Below are positions 1 to 6,010 of a stretch of 6,010 bases of DNA, in pieces. The DNA is from Thermoanaerobacterales bacterium. Its GTDB lineage: Bacteria > Bacillota > Thermosediminibacteria > Thermosediminibacterales > Tepidanaerobacteraceae. The stretch is from positions 1-6,010 of the forward strand of contig DUNY01000474.1 of NCBI GenBank assembly GCA_012839145.1, read 5' to 3'. A program made the position numbers and the translations under genes. The notes beneath the pieces are model-generated. The model was not told the origin of the DNA and ran no database searches. It saw only the letters and a list, made by a program, of their open reading frames with translations. Numbering within the stretch: position 1 is the first letter of the stretch; the number at the start of each line of letters is the position of its first letter.

Positions 1-682
1 AACTTTTAAGTTGATTAATGGGTGGTGAATCTAAGATATATAAGGCTTCTTGTGCTAATCGACCTGGAATAGTATTAACCCCTTCAGTAGACAATTGTTT
101 CAGTAGTTCTTCTTTGTTTGTCAATAGAGTATTAACCCTAATACATAGCTTTGGTCGCTCATTAAAAGCCTTGCATAAATCCTCAGTAAAATCTGTACCA
201 AATAAATCCAGCCACCTTGTTATAAGCCAAGTAGGAAAAGAATAATAAATAGAAAGATATTTTACAATATCTTTATTTCTATTCGGATATGATATCTTGT
301 CTTTTTTCCTAAGAACATTTCTTAAAATTGCATTAGTAAAATTTGCAGCTCTTTTACCTTCGTGCATTTTAACCAAATTAACAGATTCATTTACTGCGGC
401 AAAATCCGGCACCTTGTCTAGAAAAAACAGCTGATATATTCCCAATCTAATAGCATTTTTAACAAATGGCGACATCTTTGACAGCCGTATTTTTGAAAAT
501 TGTGATATTATATAATCCAATCTAAGTTTATTCTGTATGACCCCATAAACCAATTCAGTAATCAGTGCTCTGTTTTTTTGTGGCATATTCATAGTCAAGT
601 ATCGGTTTAAAAGCAGGTTACCATACGACCCTGCCTGTGTTTTGACCAGTATGGTTATTGCCAGTTCTCTCGGATTGGACAA
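1..682 (-). CDS. rsmB: 16S rRNA (cytosine(967)-C5)-methyltransferase RsmB, N-terminal part (runs off the window)
   Basis: RsmB (Sun/Fmu) transfers a methyl group from S-adenosylmethionine to C5 of C967 in 16S rRNA. The visible 227 residues contain the NusB-like RNA-binding domain (about 1-130; NPREL near residue 3, the VNESVNLVK segment at 97-105, FTNAILRNVLR at 115-125) and the linker into the methyltransferase domain (LSIYYSFPTWLITRWLDLFG at 143-162, ERPKLCIRVNT at 175-185). The SAM-binding core and the two catalytic cysteines lie beyond the window edge. The start is TTG at 682: an in-frame TAA sits directly upstream, the first ATG is 30 codons further in and would cut into the NusB fold, and an AAGGAG lies 10 nt before it. 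The reading frame stays open to position 1 with no frameshift. Only 4 nt separate it from the DUF116 stop codon, so the two are probably translationally coupled. The family usually has about 430-450 residues, so roughly half is seen. Identity rests on recalled family motifs. Confidence 0.93.
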   Translation of the reverse strand, partial: MSNPRELAITILVKTQAGSYGNLLLNRYLTMNMPQKNRALITELVYGVIQNKLRLDYIISQFSKIRLSKMSPFVKNAIRLGIYQLFFLDKVPDFAAVNESVNLVKMHEGKRAANFTNAILRNVLRKKDKISYPNRNKDIVKYLSIYYSFPTWLITRWLDLFGTDFTEDLCKAFNERPKLCIRVNTLLTNKEELLKQLSTEGVNTIPGRLAQEALYILDSPPINQLKS

Positions 683-686
683 TTAT

Positions 687-1475
687 TTATAACTCCTTCC
701 CCTTTAAAAAAAATTCGATAGCTTCGATTACTTTAACTAAATCTACCTTTGTGTTTTTACATGGTCCTTCCGGTCTTATGTTTAAAACCCCCATTACCGG
801 TAAAGGATTTGTGTCCAAAATGCCTTCGGTCAAATCTCTTTCACATGCTATAGCAATAATAGCTTTAGGTTTATTTTCAATTACCTTTTTTCTGGCCAAA
901 GTTCCACCGGTTACCACTGCCAAATTCACACCATAATCCTTGCTTATCTTCCAAAGTCCATCTATATCACATCTCCCACAATGTCTACAATTGGATACAG
1001 CGGCTGTTACTTTATAGGGGCAGTTCCATTTTTGTAAACAATGAGGTGCAAGAATTAGTATGTTTTCCGAGTTTAGATTATAACGTCGGCTTTGAAGCAA
1101 TTTATTATTTACTTCTATATAGGAGCTCTTGATAACATCCTTAGGTATTTTTAGAAGTTTTCCTAAAGCTAAGGCTAAGGGAAACAACATGTTCAGTGAG
1201 GTATTCATTAAACCTTCCAGTCCGAAAAAAGTTTTAACATGCCATAGAGTCATAACCACTCCGGTTAGACCGATGCTGACTATTAAAATAAATAAGCTGA
1301 GAAATGCGATTATTGCTAGTAATATATAACGATACCAGTATCCAAATCTATTATAATAAATAAGGACTCCTGCCAATATCATTCCTAAAATCAACAGAAT
1401 ACTTGCAGAAAGTAAACCGATGAAAATCCTCTTTTTTATTTTTACGGTTTCTCCGTTTCGATTAAGCATCAGCAA
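687..1475 (-). CDS. DUF116 family membrane-anchored cysteine-rich protein, function unknown
   Basis: I recognise the DUF116 family but no established function. Numbering from the TTG at 1475 (262 aa): a short basic N-terminus, two strongly hydrophobic helices at about 17-41 and 49-77, a weaker hydrophobic stretch at about 92-108, then a soluble domain. That domain carries the family signature: PHCLQKWNCP (145-153), CRHCGRC (163-169), VVTGGTLARK (187-196), IACERDL (209-215) and NIRPEGPC (232-239). Seven cysteines fall here (146, 152, 163, 166, 169, 211, 239), a pattern that suggests a metal or Fe-S site, though this is inference. With positive residues before the first helix, the cysteine domain is probably cytoplasmic. 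The start is ambiguous: TTG at 1475 has a 6-nt gap to AGAAGGAGA, while ATG at 1469 has 12 nt. Either overlaps the end of fmt. The position between fmt and rsmB suggests co-expression with translation genes, not necessarily a shared role. Confidence 0.85.
   Translation of the reverse strand: MLMLNRNGETVKIKKRIFIGLLSASILLILGMILAGVLIYYNRFGYWYRYILLAIIAFLSLFILIVSIGLTGVVMTLWHVKTFFGLEGLMNTSLNMLFPLALALGKLLKIPKDVIKSSYIEVNNKLLQSRRYNLNSENILILAPHCLQKWNCPYKVTAAVSNCRHCGRCDIDGLWKISKDYGVNLAVVTGGTLARKKVIENKPKAIIAIACERDLTEGILDTNPLPVMGVLNIRPEGPCKNTKVDLVKVIEAIEFFLKGKEL
693..700 (-). promoter_or_regulatory. Ribosome binding site of rsmB
   Basis: GGAAGGAG on the minus strand lies 10 nt before the TTG at 682 and inside the last codons of the DUF116 gene. 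It is the main support for the non-ATG start of rsmB. Ribosomes finishing the upstream gene would end next to this site, which favours coupled translation. Confidence 0.75.
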
Positions 1476-2400
1476 AGGAATCTCCTTCTTGCATATTATG
1501 ACCTGCTAAATAATCCGTTGCTTTCATTCGTTTCCTACCGGCTTCCTGGAGTTCAGTTACTAGGATACTACCGTCACCGGTACCTACAAGAAAACCTTCG
1601 TTCTTTATTAAACCCTTATATATGCCTGGAACAGGTTCTTTTCCAATCGAATATGGCTTTGCCTGCCATATTTTAATCTCTTTTCCGTTCTTTACAGTAA
1701 AAGCCCCTGGCCAAGGATATGTGCCTCTAATGAGATTGTAAATCTCATTAGTGCTTTTTAGCCAGTCTATTTTTCCGTCTTCTTTCTTCAACATTGGAGC
1801 ATATGTGGATTTTTCATGGTCCTGAGGCTTTCGAATCAAATTACCGGATTTAATATGGGCAAGGGTCTTGAGTAAAAGCTTTCCACCTAAATGTGACAAT
1901 TCTTTAAAAAGGTCCAAGGTCGTCCATTCTTCTTTGATAACTATAGATTCCTGGAAAAATACATCTCCTGTATCCAAACCTTCGTCCATCCACATAGTGG
2001 TTACACCGGTAACTGTTTCGCCATTCATAACTGCCCATTGAATCGGAGCTGCACCCCGATACTTCGGCAACAATGAAGCATGAACATTGATACAACCAAT
2101 TTTAGGTATTTCAAGCACCCGCTTTGGCAGTATCTGTCCATACGCAATCACGGTAATTATATCGGGCTTTAGTGAAGCAAGTGTACTTATAAACTCTTCT
2201 TCTTTTACCTTCTCAGGCTGATAAACGGGAATATCATATTGCAAAGCCAGTGTTTTTACCGGTGGTGGAGTGATTATCCTTCTTCTCCCTACTGGTCGAT
2301 CTGGTTGTGTAACCACTGCCCTAATGTCTGTTTGTTCTTTTATCAACATTTTAAGTGGTGTGGCAGCAAATTCAGGAGTGCCCATAAATACAACTCTCAT
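1462..2400 (-). CDS. fmt: Methionyl-tRNA formyltransferase
   Basis: Fmt formylates the amino group of Met-tRNAi using 10-formyltetrahydrofolate, producing the fMet-tRNA used to start translation. The protein (312 aa from this start, normal for the family) begins with MRVVFMGTPEFA and has the formyltransferase fold over about 1-200. The catalytic Asn-His-Asp set is visible as N105 and H107 (CINVHASLLPKYRGAAPI) and D143 (DEGLDTGD). The basic PDRPVGRRR loop is at 33-41. The C-terminal OB-fold tRNA-binding domain follows (about 205-310; YNLIRGTYPWPGAFT). Two starts are possible: ATG at 2406, whose ATGA overlaps the def stop, and ATG at 2400. I prefer 2400 because a GAGG lies 7 nt upstream of it, whereas it almost touches 2406, and because family members typically begin M-R-x-V-F-M-G-T-P. 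The gene sits directly after def, its functional partner. No key residue is missing. Confidence 0.97.
   Translation of the reverse strand: MRVVFMGTPEFAATPLKMLIKEQTDIRAVVTQPDRPVGRRRIITPPPVKTLALQYDIPVYQPEKVKEEEFISTLASLKPDIITVIAYGQILPKRVLEIPKIGCINVHASLLPKYRGAAPIQWAVMNGETVTGVTTMWMDEGLDTGDVFFQESIVIKEEWTTLDLFKELSHLGGKLLLKTLAHIKSGNLIRKPQDHEKSTYAPMLKKEDGKIDWLKSTNEIYNLIRGTYPWPGAFTVKNGKEIKIWQAKPYSIGKEPVPGIYKGLIKNEGFLVGTGDGSILVTELQEAGRKRMKATDYLAGHNMQEGDSFADA
1481..1489 (-). promoter_or_regulatory. Ribosome binding site of the DUF116 gene, inside fmt
   Basis: AGAAGGAGA on the minus strand lies within the last codons of fmt. Its core is 6 nt from TTG (1475) and 12 nt from ATG (1469). The usual spacing of about 5-9 nt favours the TTG, while codon preference favours the ATG, so it does not settle the start by itself. 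Confidence 0.7.
1727..1751. repeat. Perfect inverted repeat (11-bp arms, 3-nt loop) inside fmt
   Basis: CTAATGAGATT at 1727-1737 is exactly reverse-complemented at 1741-1751, with GTA between the arms. It falls in the fmt reading frame over residues TNEIYNLIR near the start of the C-terminal domain. In the fmt mRNA it could form an A/U-rich hairpin. On the plus strand it is followed shortly by a T-run (CTTTTT), but there is no plus-strand gene to terminate. It may have no function. Confidence 0.6.
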
Positions 2401-2402
2401 TT

Positions 2403-2867
2403 TCATCCCTCACTGTCAGGTTCTAAAAATTTGATTGCCTTATCTACAAAAAGTACTCCTTCCAAATGGTCTATCTCATGGCATAATGCTCTTGCCAGTA
2501 GTTCTTCCCCTTCTATTTCAAAGGGTTTTCCCCATTTATCCTGTGCTTTTACTTTTACTCTCCTTGGTCGAGGCACTTCACCTACGATACCTGGTACACT
2601 AAGACATGCCTCAGGTTTGATTATTTCTCCTTCACTTTCAATAATTTCGGGATTTATAAGCACAATCGGTCCTTCTCCCACATCTATGACTACAACTCTT
2701 TTTAAAATACCAACTTGCGGTGCTGCAAGCCCTACGCCGTTAGCATTACTCATAGTTTCAAGCATGTCGGATATGAGAGTATGCAGGCGTTCATTAAACA
2801 CCTTTACCTTTCTGCAGTTTTTTCTTAAAACTTCATCACCATATTCTCTGATATTTCTGAGTGCCAT
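2403..2867 (-). CDS. def: Peptide deformylase
   Basis: Def is a metal-dependent hydrolase, normally Fe(II), that removes the formyl group from the N-terminal methionine of new proteins at the ribosome. The 154-aa protein shows the three family motifs: GVGLAAPQ (44-51), EACLS (86-90) and HEIDH (130-134). The metal ligands are C88, H130 and H134, and the catalytic acid is E131. Length and the [12 protein letters not shown] start fit the bacterial type 1 class. The start is ATG at 2867, 7 nt after a perfect AGGAGG. A longer in-frame reading to 2909 would add 14 residues that are only priA's end in another frame, and I reject it. Motif II usually reads EGCLS; here the Gly is Ala. The gene begins 11 nt after the priA stop and its own TGA runs almost into fmt, the enzyme that adds the group Def removes. 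Confidence 0.97.
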   Translation of the reverse strand: MALRNIREYGDEVLRKNCRKVKVFNERLHTLISDMLETMSNANGVGLAAPQVGILKRVVVIDVGEGPIVLINPEIIESEGEIIKPEACLSVPGIVGEVPRPRRVKVKAQDKWGKPFEIEGEELLARALCHEIDHLEGVLFVDKAIKFLEPDSEG

Positions 2868-2874
2868 AATAATT

Positions 2875-2880
2875 CCTCCT
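2875..2880 (-). promoter_or_regulatory. Ribosome binding site of def, overlapping the priA stop
   Basis: A perfect AGGAGG lies 7 nt before the def ATG at 2867. Its first two bases are the AG of the priA TAG stop (2881-2879), so a ribosome terminating on priA sits on this site. It decides the def start in favour of 2867 over the longer in-frame reading. Confidence 0.85.
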
Positions 2881-5074
2881 ATAGCAAGTCCTGTGGGTCC
2901 ATATCCCAAGCCATGTCAACTTGACTGTTCTTATTTAAAGCCTGCATGTACTCACAGGTTTGGATTAAGGTTTGTAATTGTCTGCTTTTTAATAAAATAT
3001 TGTACCTGTAATTATCTTTGATCTTTGACCTAGGTGCGGGAACAGGCCCGTAAATCTCTATGTGATTTTTGTACTTTTCGACTAACATTTTTTTTACCTT
3101 ATCTGCCTCTTTTTTTATCATATCTTCATAGCGTCCCTTGAATGTGATATTTAGCATGTGACAAAACGGGGGATAAAGAGCTTTATGGCGAATTTTAAGC
3201 TCTTCTTGATAAAAACCGGTTATATTAAGATCACAGGCCGCCTTGATGGCAAAGGACTCAGGGGCATATGTTTGGACATACACCACACCGGGGGTGTTGC
3301 CTCTACCAGCTCTCCCTGCTACTTGAGTTATCATTTGAAAAGTGCGCTCACCACACCTAAAATCCGGCATATTTAGAGATGTATCGGCACTTATAATTCC
3401 CACTAATGCAACATTGGGAAAATCAAGGCCTTTAGCTACAGACTGAGTGCCTATCAGTATTTGAGCCGCACCTTTTTTGAACTTCCATAGCATTTTTTCC
3501 ATGGAGCCTTTTTTAGAGGTGGAATCTGAGTCAATTCGAAGAGTCCGGTATTCAGGGAAAATCCTTTTTACTTCTTGTTCCACTTTTTCCGTTCCCGCTC
3601 CGAAATAACGTATGTTTTTACTTCTACATTTTGGACAAAGATCAGGAGCTTTTACACTGTATCCACAATAATGGCATTTTGCACTTTTATCTTCAAAATG
3701 ATATGTCAAAGAAATATCACAGTATTTGCATTTTAACACAAACCCACAATCACGACAAATAACAAAGGTTGAGTGCCCTCTGCGATTTAAAAACAGTATA
3801 ACCTGCTTATGGCTTTCCAATGTGTTCTTCATGCCATATAATAGTTTCCGACTGAATATATGGCGATTACCGGACTTCATTTCCTGTTTCATATCTATTA
3901 TTTCTAACTTTGGCAAAGGTCTTCCTGAAACCCTTTTTGTTAACTTGACAAGCAAATATTCACCCATAGCAACTTTATAGTAGGATTCAACCGAAGGTGT
4001 GGCACTTCCTAAAACTAACATGGCGTTTTGATTTTTTGTCCTAAATCTGGCAACGGTCCGTGCATCATAGTAAGGATGTTCTCCATTTTTATAAGATGTC
4101 TCATGTTCTTCATCAATTATAATTATTCCCAAATCTCTTATAGGTGTAAATATGGCCGACCTAGCTCCCAGAACTACCAATGCTTCGCCTGAATATATTC
4201 TTTGCCATTCGTCAAATCTTTCCCCCAGTGAAAGTTTGCTGTGTATGACGGCTGTTTGCCCGGGAAATTTTCTGCGAAATATTGATAGCATCTGAGGTGT
4301 CAATGATATCTCAGGAACTAACATAAGAGCACTTTTTCCCTCTTGTATTACCCTATCTATAGCTCTAATATAAACTTCCGTTTTTCCGCTGCCAGTAACT
4401 CCGTAAACAAGAGTTGTTTTTTTAGAGCTAAAATAATTCTCGATTATTGTAGTTACCGCTTTTTGCTGTTCCATGGTTAAATTGATATGTCCATAACTCT
4501 TCTCGTCGCTAATAACCTTGGGTGTTCTCCTAACTGCTCTATATTCCCTTTTAATTATTCCTTTTTTAATCAAAGCCGTTAGAGCTGACCTTGTTGATGA
4601 AAGGGAAATATTAAGACTTACCGATATATGATTGGCAGTGACAGTTCCATTATTTAGTATAAATTCAAATACTTTTTTTTGATTAAATGCCCTACTGGAT
4701 ATGACCTTATCAGTAGAGCAAATAGAATAAACTGATTCCTTTTTTATATTTACTTTCGGTGGAAGCATGAGTTTTAAAAAATCTATTATAGGAGTGCCGT
4801 AATATTTAGCTAGCGCCCTTGATAAATCTACAAGTTCCGCAGAAAGAGATACAGCTTCTTTACTTATAACTTCCTTAAGCTTATAATCAGCTGTTTCTTC
4901 CATGGAATCGAAAAGACCCGTAACAACACCGTATGATTTTATATTATTAAAAGGAATCCTTACCAAATCACCTATATTCATCGAGGAGGCAAGTCTCTCG
5001 GGAACAAGATAAGTGTATTCTTTTTTGGCTCTGGGATGCTTCACATCTACAGCCACTGAAGCAGTAATAATCAA
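2879..5074 (-). CDS. priA: Primosomal protein N', replication-restart DNA helicase PriA
   Basis: PriA recognises stalled or broken replication forks, unwinds DNA 3' to 5' and directs reloading of the replicative helicase. In the 731 residues I see the N-terminal fork-binding domain (about 1-105; [20 protein letters not shown]), a winged-helix-like region (about 125-185) and the helicase core. The core has Walker A GVTGSGKT (225-232), the DEEH box (321-324), GSATPS (356-361), motif [15 protein letters not shown] (542-555) and motif [11 protein letters not shown] (584-592). The zinc domain in between has all eight cysteines (440, 443, 449, 452, 467, 470, 480, 483). The C-terminal RYNILLK segment (690-696) is also present. 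The start is TTG at 5074: an in-frame TAA lies 12 nt upstream, GGAGG is 4 nt before the codon, and later starts would remove conserved N-terminal residues. It lies 28 nt after coaBC and 11 nt before def. No defect is visible. Confidence 0.97.
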   Translation of the reverse strand: MIITASVAVDVKHPRAKKEYTYLVPERLASSMNIGDLVRIPFNNIKSYGVVTGLFDSMEETADYKLKEVISKEAVSLSAELVDLSRALAKYYGTPIIDFLKLMLPPKVNIKKESVYSICSTDKVISSRAFNQKKVFEFILNNGTVTANHISVSLNISLSSTRSALTALIKKGIIKREYRAVRRTPKVISDEKSYGHINLTMEQQKAVTTIIENYFSSKKTTLVYGVTGSGKTEVYIRAIDRVIQEGKSALMLVPEISLTPQMLSIFRRKFPGQTAVIHSKLSLGERFDEWQRIYSGEALVVLGARSAIFTPIRDLGIIIIDEEHETSYKNGEHPYYDARTVARFRTKNQNAMLVLGSATPSVESYYKVAMGEYLLVKLTKRVSGRPLPKLEIIDMKQEMKSGNRHIFSRKLLYGMKNTLESHKQVILFLNRRGHSTFVICRDCGFVLKCKYCDISLTYHFEDKSAKCHYCGYSVKAPDLCPKCRSKNIRYFGAGTEKVEQEVKRIFPEYRTLRIDSDSTSKKGSMEKMLWKFKKGAAQILIGTQSVAKGLDFPNVALVGIISADTSLNMPDFRCGERTFQMITQVAGRAGRGNTPGVVYVQTYAPESFAIKAACDLNITGFYQEELKIRHKALYPPFCHMLNITFKGRYEDMIKKEADKVKKMLVEKYKNHIEIYGPVPAPRSKIKDNYRYNILLKSRQLQTLIQTCEYMQALNKNSQVDMAWDMDPQDLL

Positions 5075-5078
5075 AAAA

Positions 5079-5088
5079 CCTCCCCCTT
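5079..5088 (-). promoter_or_regulatory. Ribosome binding site of priA
   Basis: AAGGGGGAGG on the minus strand fills much of the 28-nt gap after coaBC. Its GGAGG end is 4 nt from the TTG at 5074, somewhat close, but the purine-rich run allows other pairing registers. No ATG or GTG lies at a suitable distance, so it supports the TTG start. Confidence 0.7.
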
Positions 5089-5102
5089 AAAAATAAAAAG
5101 CC

Positions 5103-6010
5103 CTAAAGTGTCTGATTTTGCTGCAAACATAAGTACACCCTGTCTAAGATCTTATCAGCTAAGTCTTTTTTTAACATCTTGGGCAGTTCTTCAATTCGAC
5201 CGTCTTTATGTAGTATTTTTACGATATTTGTATCTTCGGCAAACCCCGCTCCCTCTTGCATCAGATCATTTACCACTATAAAATCGAGATTTTTTCGTTT
5301 CATTTTATCCTGTGCATTTGTAGTTACATCACTGGTTTCAGCTGCAAATCCTATCAGTATCTGCCGTTTTTTTCTGTTACCTAACTCTTGCAAGATATCA
5401 GGGTTTTTTTTAAGTTCTATATTCATGTTAAAATCCTGTTTCTTTATTTTCTCCAACTCACGATGTTTGGGTGAAAAATCAGCCACGGCAGCTGACTTTA
5501 TAACAACATCGACCTGAAGATAGTGTTCCATTACAGCTTTAAACATTTCTTCGGCTGTGTTAACGGAAATATACTTACACAGGCCTAAGGGAGGGATAAG
5601 ATTTGTGGGGCCGGAAACCAGTATGACATCCCCTCCACGACGGATCGCCTTTTCAGCCAGAGCATAACCCATCTTCCCAGAGGAATGATTGGTAATAAAT
5701 CTTACCGGATCAATAGGTTCTCTAGTGGGGCCTGCTGTTATCAAAAATTTTTTGTTTTTAAAATCACCATCTTCTTTTGCCAATATAATCTCAATTTGTT
5801 CCACAATATTCCCTGGTTCAGGAAACCTGCCCTTTCCAGTGTATCCGCAAGCCAACTGTCCTTTTTCCGGTTCCAACACAGTAATGCCATGTGTTCTTAA
5901 AGATGTGATGTTTTTCTGTGTTATGGTATTTTCATACATATTTACATTCATGGCAGGTACAACGATTATTTTTGCTTTAGTGGCAAGAATCGTTGAGGTC
6001 AGCATATCAT
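5103..6010 (-). CDS. coaBC: Bifunctional CoaBC: phosphopantothenoylcysteine decarboxylase / phosphopantothenate-cysteine ligase (5' end outside the window)
   Basis: CoaBC carries out two consecutive steps of coenzyme A synthesis. CoaB joins cysteine to 4'-phosphopantothenate using CTP, and the FMN-dependent CoaC domain decarboxylates the product to 4'-phosphopantetheine. Roughly the last 300 residues are visible. Numbered from the Met codon at 6005, which is an internal codon because the frame continues upstream (Asp before it) to the window edge, the CoaC end shows PAMN (18-21) and the flap with its conserved cysteine, ACGYTGKGR (52-60). The CoaB domain follows from about 85: ITAGPTREPIDPVRFITNHSSGKMG (89-113), SAAVADFSP (171-179), the KIKK lysines (186-189), KKNPDIL (199-205), GFAAET (219-224) and VVND (244-247). 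A full protein has about 400 residues, so the missing part is most of the flavin domain and the catalytic His. It is the first visible gene of the operon; the promoter must lie further upstream. Confidence 0.96.
   Translation of the reverse strand, partial: DMLTSTILATKAKIIVVPAMNVNMYENTITQKNITSLRTHGITVLEPEKGQLACGYTGKGRFPEPGNIVEQIEIILAKEDGDFKNKKFLITAGPTREPIDPVRFITNHSSGKMGYALAEKAIRRGGDVILVSGPTNLIPPLGLCKYISVNTAEEMFKAVMEHYLQVDVVIKSAAVADFSPKHRELEKIKKQDFNMNIELKKNPDILQELGNRKKRQILIGFAAETSDVTTNAQDKMKRKNLDFIVVNDLMQEGAGFAEDTNIVKILHKDGRIEELPKMLKKDLADKILDRVYLCLQQNQTL

Noticed and set aside
658..936. Plus-strand frame opposite the DUF116 gene end
   Set aside because: It is fully antisense to a recognised family signature and resembles no protein I know. 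Other short plus-strand frames, for example at 18-245, 1129-1329, 3158-3376, 3726-3980, 5179-5517 and 5685-5900, are rejected for the same reason.
1904..2095. Minus-strand 63-codon frame inside fmt
   Set aside because: It overlaps the catalytic region of fmt in another frame, and its peptide shows no family features.
2868..2909. Longer N-terminus for def (14 extra residues, overlapping priA)
   Set aside because: The perfect AGGAGG 7 nt before the ATG at 2867 and the family's usual N-terminus both place the start there; the extra residues come from priA coding sequence read in another frame.
2239..3021. Long plus-strand open frame (260 codons) antisense to fmt, def and priA
   Set aside because: It crosses three confidently identified minus-strand genes, has no recognisable domain, and its composition (rich in Ser, Cys, His, Trp) is typical of a shadow frame.
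5075..5102. Possible terminator or promoter in the gap between coaBC and priA
   Set aside because: The gap is only 28 nt, with a T-run and the priA ribosome binding site. I see no stem-loop before the T-run and no convincing -35/-10 pair.

Overview
The window is a piece of one AT-rich bacterial operon. All six genes lie on the minus strand and are packed end to end, so transcription runs from the high coordinates to the low ones. In transcription order they are coaBC (5' end outside the window), priA, def, fmt, a DUF116 membrane protein, and rsmB (3' end outside the window). This order is a familiar Firmicutes housekeeping arrangement. Together with the low GC content, the strong AGGAGG-type ribosome binding sites, the UUG start codons and the DUF116 gene between fmt and rsmB, it points to the class Clostridia, perhaps a Thermoanaerobacterales-like lineage. 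That placement is an inference from context; no rRNA or lineage marker is present.

Layout, in transcription order: 6010-5103 holds the C-terminal part of the bifunctional CoA-synthesis enzyme CoaBC. After 28 nt comes priA (5074-2879), a complete replication-restart helicase with its eight-cysteine zinc domain. Its stop codon overlaps the Shine-Dalgarno of def (2867-2403, peptide deformylase), which is followed almost without gap by fmt (2400-1462, Met-tRNAi formyltransferase). The fmt end overlaps the start of the DUF116 gene (1475-687), whose end carries the Shine-Dalgarno of rsmB (682 to the window edge), a 16S rRNA C967 methyltransferase. Nothing suggests mobile elements, tRNAs, rRNAs, CRISPR arrays or terminators, and no intergenic gap exceeds 28 nt.

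Functionally, Fmt adds the formyl group to initiator Met-tRNA and Def removes it from new proteins, so those two form a direct pair. RsmB adds ribosome modification, CoaBC supplies CoA, and PriA restarts stalled forks. The operon is a growth-linked housekeeping cluster rather than a dedicated pathway. The only gene without an established role is the DUF116 protein: a membrane-anchored, cysteine-rich domain of unknown function, and the best candidate for new biology here.

I saw no previously undescribed multi-gene system. Secondary points are UUG starts fixed by in-frame stops (priA, rsmB), a perfect 11-bp inverted repeat inside fmt, and an Ala substitution in the deformylase EGCLS motif.
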